Below, one piece after another: positions 26,301-35,509 of a stretch of DNA of 64,000 nt. The position numbers and the translations under genes were made by a program. A model generated the notes under the pieces. It was not told where the DNA came from and ran no database searches. It saw only the letters and a list, made by a program, of their open reading frames with translations. The stretch is taken from contig CM055095.1 in the NCBI GenBank assembly GCA_029204225.1, positions 63,022,523 through 63,086,522 of the forward strand, given 5' to 3'. The stretch is from Diphasiastrum complanatum (Eukaryota > Streptophyta > Lycopodiopsida > Lycopodiales > Lycopodiaceae). Every line of letters begins with the position of its first letter. Positions within the stretch are counted from its first letter, which is position 1.

Positions 26301-28448
26301 AATATCAGATGAAGCTAATTTCTACATGTAACTCCAATGACATTGCTTTATTTGTTACGCGAAAGATCAATGCACTTAGAGAAGAATGCTAAAAGTGGTG
26401 AAAGAAATTCTTGAGGATGTTAAGTGCCATTATTGTGGAAATCTTGGACATTATGCTAATGAATGTCATAATAAAAAGGTCAATCTTGAAGCAAAGAAAT
26501 TCGGCAATGAGCATGAGAAAGACAGAGTTCCACCAATGACTCTCTTTTTAAAAAAAGGCCAATGTGTCCCTATTTGAATATTAGGGCCCAATCAAGCCCC
26601 GACTTTAAAAAAAAAAAAAAATTGTTGTCCAAGTACCTTTCATTTCCTGAACCCTTTTTATCCTAAACAGATGATTAAAAGGCATTTCACTACAATGCCT
26701 CTATTGAAATTACATGCTCATTCAACCACTTTTATGGTATATCTAACCAACCCTTGAATTAGCACTTGGATAGGTCAAAACCTTAAAAAAACACTTGAAA
26801 AAGATCAAAAATGTTTCAAATGTTCAAAAGCATTTCGAACATTTGAGTTCATATGTTTCAAATGTTTGAATGCTATACTGATTGCTTATATTCAAGGCAA
26901 CTTGTCACATATTCACATGGTCACTTAATGAGAGGGACCTTTACTACCTACTTTTCATTTGTTTAGTGGATAAGTTTTGGCTGATTGGGCCAAGGACCAA
27001 TAGGTAGGGTAGAGACCCTCTAATATGTTCATGCATGCTCAGACCCCATCTAGTAACTTCCTAGAAGGTTCCCTGAAGGGCATCCAATACACTAAAATTA
27101 CAGTAACTTTTAGTCATCCGATAATGTTTGCAAAAGGCTCACACCAAAGCCTAAAACGACTCACAATAAGTGCACCAGATTGTAAAATCCAAAAAAACAC
27201 AAAGTCAGGCCAAACTAAGCAAGATAGCAATTAGTACACGGGTTGTAACACTAGTAAATAAGATCACAAGCAAAAAACAGTAGCAAAAACAAGTAAAAAT
27301 CTTCAAAAGTGACAAGCTATCGCCAGCTCAACTACTTTCCCCACAATGGTGACAAAATTTTATGTTATCCATTTTACTCATCCTTTAAGAAATATCATAG
27401 ATTTGATATTCCCAATGGCAAGGCAAAAAGCAAAACCTATCCATTGATGAGTTTGCAATGTGGTAAGGGATAGATCCTGTGGAGAGACTCATTTGAACCT
27501 TCAAGAGGTGTGTATATGATCTACTTCATATTTAGCTTAATGTTGATTACACAATCATCTTAGTTGGAATCTTCATGTGATCATTAATTTGTTGTCCAAG
27601 ATTGCTTAAATGATGTTTCATGTGATGTTCAGTTAATAACTACAATATATTTGTGAATAGTTCATCAAAATTTATGAGGCTCCAAAGAGGGTTTTTGCTA
27701 TGGGACGACGTAAAATTGGCTTAGCCCATTCAAGTAGCAGGCTTCCAACAACCAAGAAAGTCAAGAAGTTGAGTAATGGGAAACTGAAACTAACAGCGTA
27801 TTTGAAACCGATTTGGGAAAGGCAGTTAGAAAAACGGGACAAAAGAAAGAGACCCCCATCTTGCTTTTTATCGATTTATGCCAAGTTGCATGTTTGATAA
27901 GGAAAAGTCATAAATCACATCAGCATAGTTGATAATCTAGTCAGAGGACAAGTACATGTGAGTAAATTTACCAGTAAAATAAGTTTGAAAACAATCGAGC
28001 ATACTCACATCTCCCATGCATGAATTGAGACTTATAGAATGCAAAGGAGGAGAATGTGCAGTACACGAATGCGCTCTTTTCCCAAATCCGTGTCTGCAAA
28101 TTCAGCCACAGCCTTACACACTCGAGGCCACTCCAGCAACTCCAGCGTTTCCTCTGCTGCACTCGTTTCCTTCTCTTGGCTGCCAGAGAGCAAGTTCGAT
28201 CCATATGAGCACAATGGCTGAATTGGGTGAGGCAGAACTAATCTTTGCTGTTTCAGGGCCCTGAAAAATGGATAATGAGATTTTGCATTCAATAGCTCTA
28301 TACATCCCGCACTCCATCTGTGAGAGAGGGGTAGACTGGTTGCCACATTCCACCCACCAGCTAAAGCTTCATGATGCGGGTTTGAATTGCTAGTGACATA
28401 GCCACGCATGTATTTCGATATGCCCAGCTCAGGCCTTAGAACATCCAT
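11171..28448 (-). CDS. MUTS2: MutS2-like gene, N-terminal part, five exons (gene span)
   Basis: Five minus-strand exons join in phase 0 throughout: 28448-28065, 24691-24569, 21538-21377, 11671-11588, 11329-11171. Together they encode about 304 residues matching the N-terminal region of plant MutS2. Seen: the hallmark TLELLEWPRVCKAVAEFA, the DSEILLSETYAAV segment, KGYVVSGLEAVAVGKVLQ and DLIKVIEDAVDDHGFVKD. The MutS core, ATPase and Smr domains must lie left of 11,171 in later exons, which I do not find. MutS2 proteins are DNA-binding ATPases; bacterial members act in recombination control and ribosome rescue, and plant members are thought to be organellar. The first about 95 residues are Ser/Arg-rich and poor in acid, consistent with a transit peptide. 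Introns are 3.4, 3.0, 9.7 and 0.26 kb and full of transposons. No stop interrupts the exons, so the gene may be active. Confidence 0.78.
11588..11671 (-). CDS. MUTS2: MutS2-like exon 4
   Basis: Twenty-eight codons, acceptor CTGCAG, donor GTCAGT. Encodes YHDLIKVIEDAVDDHGFVKD, matching the MutS2 D-E-D-G-x-V-K-D segment. Separated from exon 3 by 9.7 kb of transposon-filled intron. Confidence 0.75.
11676..13880. other. Intronic sequence without a secure gene
   Basis: Lies in the 9.7-kb MutS2 intron. A 145-codon open frame at 12,175-12,612 has no recognisable domain. Around 13,200-13,260 a plus-strand reading contains VQHKPGESNIA, weakly like a gypsy RNase H end. Neither is called as a gene. Confidence 0.4.
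13890..14850 (-). pseudogene. Ty3/gypsy RT to RNase H remnant
   Basis: Minus-strand reading, heavily mutated. In order: QYPIPHIDDL (start of RT), LSMDDILVYS (catalytic DD), GSLGLVGFY (connection), then YREGAENHVADALSCL (end of RNase H, about 13,940). Many stops and frameshifts; no LTRs identified beside it. It sits inside the MutS2 intron on the same strand as that gene. Confidence 0.7.
14990..15826. other. Non-coding, no recognised feature
   Basis: AT-rich intronic sequence. Short ORFs only; nothing assignable. Confidence 0.35.
15827..15978. repeat. 76-bp tandem duplication
   Basis: TGACATGTGTCACTCAT begins two copies offset by 76 bases (15,827 and 15,903), each ending in CACATGTC. The unit contains the near-palindrome TGACATGTGTCA. 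About 10 differences between copies. Confidence 0.85.
16680..16860 (+). pseudogene. LINE ORF1 C-terminal fragment
   Basis: Encodes LKGTQIFLDDDLTYLQVQER and ends GTSTPTA then stop. Same domain as 6,716-6,976 but a different copy; the N-terminal half is absent. Confidence 0.75.
16890..18100 (+). pseudogene. LINE ORF2 endonuclease domain and linker
   Basis: Starts LRIRVWNC. The segment GDILLFIETHE is followed by FLWLRISGW, the catalytic-loop motif GDFNAS (17,342-17,360) and the terminal motif LSDHSFLSF (about 17,680). These are the landmarks of an apurinic endonuclease. The linker continues to about 18,100, then the RT is missing. Three frames are used (changes near 17,335 and 17,550), so it is inactive. 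Confidence 0.8.
18118..18180. repeat. 34-bp tandem duplication
   Basis: Two adjacent copies of a unit containing AGCTATGAAAGCA and CACATAAGCAAGACTTA, one base different. They lie at the left junction where the LINE RT has been replaced. Confidence 0.85.
18181..18469. other. Unassigned insert between LINE parts
   Basis: About 290 bases that do not read as LINE in any frame and take the place of the RT domain. Could be filler or another element; not identified. Confidence 0.35.
18470..19345 (+). pseudogene. LINE ORF2 C-terminal part and 3' end
   Basis: Broken frames read RFIYRAYIQHTWH and a decayed zinc motif (RLCQLCTLDKV, QFIFKCPIY). The frame from 18,818 follows (MIREMLLLHSS, ITSFFFGRRSRDD), then a 3' UTR ending in CATTAATAAAGCTTTC at about 19,345. 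The C-terminus and UTR match the LINE at 4,055-5,690. Confidence 0.8.
19350..19907 (+). mobile_element. Putative copia LTR upstream of a primer-binding site
   Basis: Inferred only from the perfect primer-binding site that follows. The 5' boundary is a guess; no second LTR was found. Confidence 0.3.
19908..19919 (+). promoter_or_regulatory. Copia primer-binding site
   Basis: TGGTATCAGAGC, identical to the sites at 29,889 and 55,012, complementary to the initiator Met tRNA 3' region used by plant copia elements. The internal region after it is not recognisable as gag. Confidence 0.65.
19920..21376. other. Intronic sequence, nothing assigned
   Basis: Part of the MutS2 exon 3-4 intron. Possibly decayed copia leader at its left end; otherwise no signal. 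Confidence 0.4.
21377..21538 (-). CDS. MUTS2: MutS2-like exon 3
   Basis: Fifty-four codons, acceptor TTGCAG, consensus donor GTAAGT. Encodes IKHTLEKIRKGYVVSGLEAV, the most recognisable MutS2 N-domain segment. Confidence 0.8.
22690..23336. mobile_element. MITE-like element with palindromic GAAACGCGTTTC subterminal repeats
   Basis: A perfect 13-bp terminal inverted repeat, CATAGATGCCCAG, bounds 647 bases. Inside each end lie overlapping palindromes built on GAAACGCGTTTC, then A/T homopolymer runs. The middle holds a G/C-run segment at about 23,030-23,095. There is no ORF and no clear target-site duplication (flanks TGCATGGT and GACTCTAA). It sits in the MutS2 exon 2-3 intron. Superfamily uncertain; hAT-like by analogy. 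Confidence 0.65.
23848..24117. mobile_element. Short GC-rich palindromic element with GGACGCGTCC repeats
   Basis: About 270 bases packed with GGACGCGTCC and variants around two T/A-rich cores. It is flanked by the direct repeat GCTCCAATA at 23,839-23,847 and 24,118-24,126, so a target-site duplication of 8-9 bp is likely. The right end read inward is CAGGTATGAGGG, hAT-like; the left end is a poorer match. Lies in the same intron as the preceding element. Confidence 0.6.
24569..24691 (-). CDS. MUTS2: MutS2-like exon 2
   Basis: Forty-one codons, acceptor CTTTAG, donor GTACAA. Encodes DSEILLSETYAAVFM, then GGAFSCGVPQTSL, matching the segment that follows the first conserved block of MutS2. Confidence 0.7.
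24692..25696. other. Intronic sequence without features
   Basis: MutS2 exon 1-2 intron; no ORF or repeat of note. Confidence 0.4.
25697..26096. repeat. 198-bp tandem duplication
   Basis: Two adjacent copies offset by 198 bases. Landmarks TTGTACAATGCATACTATC (25,704) and TTGTACAATCCATACTATC (25,902) start copies that stay highly similar through CAATGCAATCAAAA. Few differences, so the duplication is fairly recent. Confidence 0.9.
26386..26577 (+). pseudogene. Retrotransposon gag zinc-knuckle fragment
   Basis: A 63-codon frame contains CHYCGNLGHYANEC, a perfect CX2CX4HX4C knuckle of copia type, followed by a basic stretch. No other gag or pol sequence adjoins it. It lies in the MutS2 exon 1-2 intron on the opposite strand. 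Confidence 0.75.
26578..28064. other. Intronic sequence without features
   Basis: Remainder of the MutS2 exon 1-2 intron. A basic 65-codon frame at 27,700 has no recognisable domain and is not called. Confidence 0.4.
28065..28448 (-). CDS. MUTS2: MutS2-like exon 1
   Basis: ATG at 28448; 128 codons; the last 30 are the conserved EETLELLEWPRV...DLGKERIR block. Donor GTACTG, chosen over the overlapping GTGTAC because it keeps phase 0 with exon 2. The N-terminal 95 residues look like an organelle-targeting extension; another upstream start cannot be excluded. Confidence 0.7.
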
Positions 28449-28984
28449 GATGGTTTAAAGACTCAGAGGGGCCGGTTAAAGAGGTTGTTCTATAAAAGGA
28501 TATGAGGCAATCGAGGAGTAGCAACCCATGCCATAGTCGGCCGCCTCTTTAACTTTTTCTTCAGCTTCGTAACATAATAGCTTGCATCTGATATGGAAAC
28601 TCATCAAATTGGGTATCAAATTTGTAACAATGGTATATAGGTGGTTCTTCATGTATTCCACCATCGAATTGAAGGCTTTCTACTGCTCATTGCTCAGCCA
28701 GGCAGCAAGCCTCCGAGGGAGCAAGAAAGCTACACTGGACTAAAGCTTCAGGAGCAGTAGTTAATGGGTGCCTCAACCGAAAGCCTTCGTTTGACTGAAG
28801 CTTTGCTTGAGGAACGAATTATGGCCATAATGCCCAATCCATCTAGCTATACCATGGCATTCAGAAAAAAATAACACGTTCATGTCTTTATGGGGGAAGT
28901 TCACCGTCCAAGGCCATTCCGCTGGGGAAGGGCGGAAGCAGAATGACCGAGGAGGTGACCTTCGGCAATGTGAAAACTTTTTTT
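28449..28984 (-). promoter_or_regulatory. Probable 5' flank/UTR of the MutS2-like gene
   Basis: The only sequence between the putative start codon and a full copia LTR. No clear TATA box seen. The copia insertion therefore sits about 540 bp upstream of the start and may supply or disturb promoter sequence (inference). Confidence 0.35.
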
Positions 28985-29887
28985 TGGAAGTTACATGACG
29001 CGACACGAAAAAGTTCGCGAACTACATACTTTTTGTTTGATGCATATAATACAAGTAAGTTAAAAAAAGATGAAAAATACATAATACATGTCCGACTGTG
29101 AGCGAGACAATTTTGTAGAGGATTTGTAGATCCAGAAGTCCGCTAGTAAGCGAGACATTATTCGTGAGAGAACTGTAATTCTCTCACGCCAATGCACTGT
29201 GTGGATCTGTCGCACAGTGCTTGAAAAATCAAGAAAATCAATAGGTAATATTGTAGCTGTTATGCACATATTATTTGGTATGATTGTATGATCTCAAATG
29301 AATGTTTGTCTGCTACAATTCGTGTATCTGATTCACTTGTTTATTCAATTTCTCACATTGGTTTGATTTTTGTTGAATGTTATATTAATCTGTTAACGTA
29401 GATTAGCAGTGTCTGTCTACACTCTGAAGAATTGTACGAATGATATAGCCGGCAGTGACCAGCAATCATATCTGAATTCCTGACGAACTGATTTTGTTCG
29501 CAAATGCTTTCGCTTCTTGTTTCGCTTCGTGATCACTTGGCTATAAGCGTAGATCAATTTCAGAGCTCACTTAAGTTTCGTTTTGTTTCATCTTGTTTCG
29601 TTTCATCTCGTCTCGTTACGAAGCCTGATTGATCTTTTCGTGAATTCTTCTCTTTCGTCTAATTTAGATTCGTTTCTTTTCGTTTCGTGATCTCGATGCT
29701 TTCCGCATGAATCAATGCTAGAGCTCGTTTAAGTTTCACTTTGCTTCGCTTCGTTTCGTTTTTGTCTAGATTTCGTCTCGTTTCATTTCGTTGTGTTACA
29801 GAGTCTGATTGATCCAACACGAATTATTCTCGAACAGAAATAATTCGAGTTTTGCGAAATTGTTCGTGAATCGTTCGAGACTCATCA
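28985..29887 (+). mobile_element. 5' LTR of internally deleted copia
   Basis: Shares about 900 bases with 32980-33911. Starts TGGAAGTTACA and ends ...CTCATCA just before the primer-binding site. It contains a perfect 10-bp stem CGTGAGAGAA/TTCTCTCACG at about 29,161-29,187, a second stem GCACTGTG/CACAGTGC right after it, and many TTTCGTTTCG-type repeats. No obvious 5-bp target-site duplication was found (TTTTT versus GTTTG). Confidence 0.85.
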
Positions 29888-29888
29888 G

Positions 29889-29900
29889 TGGTATCAGAGC
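29889..29900 (+). promoter_or_regulatory. Copia primer-binding site
   Basis: TGGTATCAGAGC, one base after the LTR end; initiator-Met-tRNA type. Confidence 0.9.
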
Positions 29901-29999
29901 CTACCTTGTCATAGTCTGACATAGCCGAAAAGCTATCAGATCTAGGAGGCTAAGCATTCAAACAAACAATCATTAATAAGTGACACAGATTCAGAAGCA

Positions 30000-30719
30000 A
30001 TGGCTTCAATTAGTAGCATACAATCCAAGATCTGTACAGTTCTGGATTCATCAGGACCTAACTTCCTAACATGGAAGGTGAAGACCTCACTGATACTAAA
30101 AGGAGAAGGATTATTCCCCTGGGTAGATGGCACCAAGGAGATGCCTACAACAACAGGCAAGGAGGTACGCGAATGGAGGGAGAAGAATGACAAGGCAATA
30201 GCCTTGTTATCATCATCCATCGAGGATAGCCTCACACTTGACCTGGCTAGACTTTCTAAAGCAAAAGAGATGTGGGATACAATACTCACAAGATCTCAAA
30301 CGAAATCACGCAGTCAGATAATGATGCTTGAGGATCAGCTAACAAACCTACAGTGGGATGGCAAAGACCTCACTCCTTTTGTAACAAAGATGGAGGATCT
30401 ATTCCTTTCACTACACAATTCTGGAGCAGAAAATGTTGTGTCAGCAGAGACTTATCTGTTGAGAGCCTTATCTAGATCCTTCCAGACAACCAGAACACTG
30501 CTTGCAAAGGATCCTACAATGACACTCGAAAAGGCAATTGTCGAGATTCGAGAAGAAGTCGAGGCTCGAGAGCACCTTGATCACAAGGATGTTTCTGACC
30601 AAGCTCTTTACAGCGACAAGGAAAATGTCAAGGAACAATTCAAGCCTAAGAGGGAGTCAGATCGTGATCAGCAAGCAGAAGTGACCAGCAAAGGCAAATG
30701 GAAGAATCATACTACATAG
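30000..30719 (+). CDS. Copia gag, intact N-terminal part
   Basis: Open frame of 239 codons starting MASISSIQSKICTVL, 100 bases after the primer-binding site. It has the gag core of plant copia: NFLTWKVKTSLILKGEG, then EMWDTILTRSQTKSRSQIMM and LEKAIVEIREEVEAREHL. The basic C-terminal stretch stops at 30,719, before the zinc knuckle. An internal deletion joins it to post-integrase sequence, so protease and integrase are missing. The uninterrupted frame suggests a fairly young copy. Confidence 0.8.
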   Translation: MASISSIQSKICTVLDSSGPNFLTWKVKTSLILKGEGLFPWVDGTKEMPTTTGKEVREWREKNDKAIALLSSSIEDSLTLDLARLSKAKEMWDTILTRSQTKSRSQIMMLEDQLTNLQWDGKDLTPFVTKMEDLFLSLHNSGAENVVSAETYLLRALSRSFQTTRTLLAKDPTMTLEKAIVEIREEVEAREHLDHKDVSDQALYSDKENVKEQFKPKRESDRDQQAEVTSKGKWKNHTT

Positions 30720-32723
30720 TCTACATGCCAGAGACATACACTGTGAAGACAGTCAGAGATGTCAGATTTGATGAGAGCAAAACAATGGCCAACGATAATC
30801 TTGTCAGCTAGGAAGTTTTTGAAACACAGTACTATGATCTACCAACTGTGACAGAGGGAGCAGAAGACGAACACGAACACGAAGATTTTCGAGTCACTTC
30901 GCATTTGAGTGACGAATTAGAAGACGAAAGATTCGATAGGTAGCCTTTTGCTACAATACTTGTAAACCGAGATGGTTCCAGACATAGCAGAGCAGACAAA
31001 GGCAAAGACATTGCAGTTCTAGGAGGATCTCCTAGAAGGTCGACAAGACAACAAAGAGTGCCAACAAAATATGTGCCAGGCAGCTCTGCTTCTACATCAG
31101 AAGAGTTCTATGGATTCAGTGGTGAACCACAGACATTTGAAGAGGCAATTGAATGTCCAGAGAAGGACAAATGGAGCCAAGCCATGAATGAGGAGATGGA
31201 ATCCATGAGGAAGAACCAGGTATGGACGTTGCAGCCATTACCAGATAAGCGAAAGACTGTAAAATGCAAATGGATATACAAGCTAAAATATGGACCAGAT
31301 GGAGATGTCTCAAAGTATAAGGCAAGACTTGTAGCGAAGGGATTCTCTCAAAGATATGGTACTGACTATTCTGAGACCTTCTCTCCTGTCGTGAAACATA
31401 TTTGCATATGCAGCTACTTATGACCTCAGGATTTACATTGTGGACGAGAAGACATCCTTCTTGCATGGTGAGTTGTTGGATGAAGAGGTCTACATGGGTC
31501 AACCCCCAGGTTATGTCTCGAATTCACTTCCTAATTATGCATGCAGAATGCATAGGAATATCTACGATCTGAAGCAGTCAGCTCGACAATGGTACAAGAA
31601 GAAAGATCAAGCCCTGAAATCCTTGGGATTCAAGCCACTAATGGTTGATTCCAATGTCTATATAAGAATTACAGATGGGAAGATCACCATTGTGGTTGTG
31701 TATGTGGACGACACTCTAATACTCTGCAAGAGTGAGAAGCTTATTGCTGAAGTGAAGAATGATATCTCGAAACATTTCGAGATTGTAGATCTGGGAGAAG
31801 CCAGGTGTTAGCTTGGCTTACAGAGTGATAGGGACTATGAGGGAGGTAAATTGTACCTTCACCAGTCCAGATACACCCATAAAATTCTAGAAGATTTCGG
31901 GATGCTAAATTGCAAAGGAGAAAATACTCCAATACTTGCAGGAACAATACTGACAAACGAAAATTGTTCGAGGACTGAAGAAGAGAGAGAATTGATGCAG
32001 CTCACACCATACATGAAACTGATAGGATCGTTGATGTACCTTGTAGATAACACATGCCCTTGACATTGCTTATGTAGTGTTCAGGATGAGCCAATTTTGT
32101 ACGAATCCAGGCTCGACACATTGGAAGATTGCAAAATGAATTTTGCAATATGTTCAATTAACAAAAGATTTTGGTTTGTGTTATTGTCATGATGTAGGAT
32201 TCCAGATGCTTTCCTACAGTGATGCTAGCTGGGCATCCCTCAAGGACGATTGCAAAAGTGTCTCAGGAGGATGCACCATCGCGTCAGTAGCAGCAATTCT
32301 CTGGGACAGCAAGAAGCAGACCATTGTAGCTCAGTCATCCTGTGAAGCAGAGTACGTTGCAGTAGCAAAGATAGCCAATGAGATAATTTGGCTCAAACAG
32401 TTCCTTACGACCTAGGCGAAACGAGAAATGAACCTCTAGTTTTGCAGATGGACAACACATTTGCAATACATCTGACAAAAGACCCTATGTTTCACTCAAG
32501 GATGAAACACATTGCAATCAAGTACCACTTGATAAGGGATCTGATTGGGAAGAAGATGTTGCAGACTACCTTGATTGGAACAAAGGAGATGGTAGTTGAC
32601 ATTTTCACAAAGGCCTTAGACAAAGGTCTATCCGAGAAACATAGGAGCAGTCTTGGATTCGTCAAGCTATCATGCTTTGAGAGGGAGCTGAAGAAACAAA
32701 ATGTTTCTGTGCCAAAGTCTTGC
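30720..32723 (+). pseudogene. Copia pol remnant: post-integrase linker, RT, RNase H
   Basis: Follows gag directly. The linker (VRDVRFDESKTMAND) matches the related copy at 52,030. RT starts at [12 protein letters not shown], has [26 protein letters not shown], breaks frame by a small deletion near 31,400, then QPPGYV and catalytic VYVDDTLIL (about 31,700). A TAG at 31,809 interrupts CYLGLQ. RNase H shows SYSDASWASLKDD, SSCEAEYVAV, MDNTFAIHL and IFTKALDKGL; it ends at 32,723 with two more frame changes. Same family as the fragment at 51,455-53,090. Confidence 0.85.
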
Positions 32724-32979
32724 TAGCTCTCCACTCTAATTTTGACAGAAAACACACAAGAAACAAAATTGTTCGTGAACAATTTTGCGACACATGACAC
32801 GAAATTGTTTCGCGACACAAAATCATTCTTGCTCCACGAATGGCCAAGAAGATCAGCCAAGTACCAAGGGGTACAAATATTTGATCAAATATCATGACAT
32901 CAGCAGAAGTACTCTAGATTGTGGCTAATTTCCACTTTTGTAATTTGCGATTAGTTGTAGATGTTTAATCTTTCTAATC

Positions 32980-33911
32980 TGGAAGTTACACGATGCGACA
33001 CGAAAAAGTTCACGAACTACATACTTTCTGTTTGATGCATAATACAAGTAAGTAAAAAAAAGATGAAAAATACAGAATACATGTCCGCTTGTGAGCGAGA
33101 CAATTTTGTAGAGGCTCTGTAGATCCAGAAGTCCGCTAGTAAACAAGACATTATTCGTGAGAGAACTATATTTCTCTCACGCTAATGCACTATGTGGATC
33201 TGTCGCACAATGCTTGAAAAATCAAGAAAATCAATAGATAATATTGTAGCTGCTATGCACATATTATTCTTTATAATTGTATGATCTCGAATGAATGTTT
33301 GCCTGCTACAATTCGTGTATCTGATTCACTTGTTTATTCAATTTCGCAAATTGGTTTGATTATTGTTGAATGCTATATTAATCTGTTAGCATAGATCAGC
33401 AGTGTCTGTGTACACTCTGAAGGATTGTAGGAATGATATAGCCGGCAATGACCAGCAATCATATTTGAATTCTTGACAAACTAATTTTGTTCACGAATGC
33501 TTTCGCTTCGTGTTTTGCTTCGCGATCACTTGGCTATAAGCATAAATCAATTTCAAAGCTCACTTAAGTTTTGTTTCGTTTCGTCTCGTTTCGTCTTGTT
33601 CCGTTTCGTCTCGTCTCATCTCGTTACAAAGCCTAATTGATCTTTTCGTGAATTCTTCTCTTTTGTCTGATTTTGATTCGTTTCATTTTGTTTCATGATC
33701 TCTATGCTTTCAGCATGAATCAATGTTATAGCTCGTTTAAGTTTTGCTTCGCTTCGCTTCGTTTTGTTTCCTTCGTTTCGTTTTCGTCTAGATTTCGTCT
33801 CCTTTCGCTTCATTGTGTTACAGAGCCTGATTGATCCAACACGAATTATTCTTGAACAGTAATAATTCGAGTTTCACGAAACTGTTCGCGAATTGTTCGA
33901 GACTTTTATCA
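32980..33911 (+). mobile_element. 3' LTR of internally deleted copia
   Basis: Matches the 5' LTR along its length, 932 versus 903 bases, with many substitutions and several small indels, so the insertion is old. The first hairpin stem is conserved, with a changed loop. About 250 bases separate the pol end from the LTR; no convincing purine tract. Confidence 0.85.
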
Positions 33912-34088
33912 GTTTGTCACCAGAGTTCTAGCTAGAATTTGCATTTTTTGAGTGCAATTTTTCGCATCAAAAAGGTCATGTAAATGTTTTTAAATGCACC
34001 TTCCACATCCCAAAAGATGTGCATGTAAAAAAATTTGGAAAAAAAAAGGAGGCATAGAAATTATGTTTTGGGAGGCACTCCTTCCATG

Positions 34089-34090
<2 letters not shown>

Positions 34091-34156
<66 letters not shown>

Positions 34157-34192
34157 TGCATGTGCGTGTGTGTGTGCCCGTGCGTGCATGTG
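34091..34192. repeat. (TG)n with (GC)n and imperfect TG/CG tail
   Basis: TG run 34,093-34,144, then GCGCGCGCGC, then a degenerate TGTGCG segment. Confidence 0.95.
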
Positions 34193-34283
34193 TCCATGCC
34201 AACTTTCTTTTTACAACAAAAATTTTTGCTGTCAAAAAAAGAGTGACACGCATGAACATGTTGTCTTGCATACTACAATGTGA

Positions 34284-34391
<108 letters not shown>

Positions 34392-34450
34392 GTCGAAAAT
34401 CGGTGGTGTAGCATAATCAAGTTCTGACACAAAAGTAGAACGTAGTATCT

Positions 34451-35315
34451 TGTTAGGAATCGAACAATCGGTTCCAAGATAGAGGTTTGGATAGAGATAC
34501 TAGCAGCGGAAACTTACAACACACAGTTGTGGATTGGAAGTGTGTCAGCGTAGCAGCAAGAATCAAGATGTAAACGGCAATTTATAATAGTGCATAGATG
34601 AACAACAGCAGTTGTGTGTGGACAAAATTGCACTCTTTGATTAATCAAAAATAGAGTACATAAGCATGAAGCAGTGCGCTGGTCTGTGAGGTGCAAAAAT
34701 GTAGAGCTTCAGACGTTTGATCGTTGCTAGATGGATTCTCTCTTTTGTCTAGGGAAAATACACTTAGACCAGAAGGAATCGAATAAACTGAATGAGAACT
34801 GAATGATCACTGACTGCTAAAGGTGCGGACTTTACTCACTTGACTTGTTGATGACTGTAGTTTATTGATCAGTACTTGAGAGTATAAGTTTGAATCTACT
34901 AAATTTACTAGAGTCGTCCTATAGTAGATAGCCATCGTTGTAAATAGTAGATCTATGTACAAGTAGGTGGACTGTCAACATCGTCCTTCTGATCACGACG
35001 TGGGTTGGAATCGACTGACAATACATGGATTGACTTTTCCTTGTATCGAACTTGACCTAACTTGATGAGGGAGTCGAGTAAGTTGAGTAAGTCAATGGAG
35101 TCGAGTTATTCGAGAGTGGATGGAGTCAAGTTAGTCGAGAGTCGATGGAGTTGAGTAAGTCGAGAGTCGAGTCAGTCGATGGAGTCGAGTGTCTAGTGTT
35201 GATGGAGTGTCGAGTGAGTCAAGTGTCGAGTAAGTTGAATGAGTTGATGTTGAAGTCGAAGTCGATGGAGTCGGACTTCGACAAATTTCAGGATGCTCAT
35301 TAACGAGTGGATTGC
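34451..35315 (+). mobile_element. LTR-like block, related to the insert at 43.45-44.24 kb
   Basis: Starts TGTTAGGAATC, typical of copia LTRs, and carries TAGCAGCGGAAAC near its start and TTCAGGATGCTCATTA near its end. Both landmarks recur at the two ends of the insert in the A2 LTR. The interior differs greatly. The right boundary is uncertain and no target-site duplication was found. Confidence 0.45.
35049..35285. repeat. Degenerate GTCGAG/GATGGAGTC minisatellite
   Basis: About 230 bases of irregular repeats of GTCGAGT, GAGTAAGT and CGATGGAGTCGAG inside the LTR-like block. Confidence 0.8.
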
Positions 35316-35509
35316 TCACAGATTCTAGGACTGAGGATCTGTGAAACGTGGTTATGGGTTTCTTTATGCTGGTTATAGGTTGTTTCTACCTATTATCAGG
35401 CGGTAGGCAATCTTGATGTTATCTTCCTAATACATTGCTTAGATCAGGCAGATTTCAATATGCTTGTTTCAAGGGTGAAATCTTGGATCTAGGGATAGTG
35501 TGATTGTGC

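Noticed and set aside
27700-27897. Basic 65-codon frame
   Set aside because: Too short, no motif, inside a MutS2 intron.
28016-28264. Plus-strand frames over 28,016-28,264
   Set aside because: Shadows of MutS2-like exon 1, which has family-level support on the minus strand.
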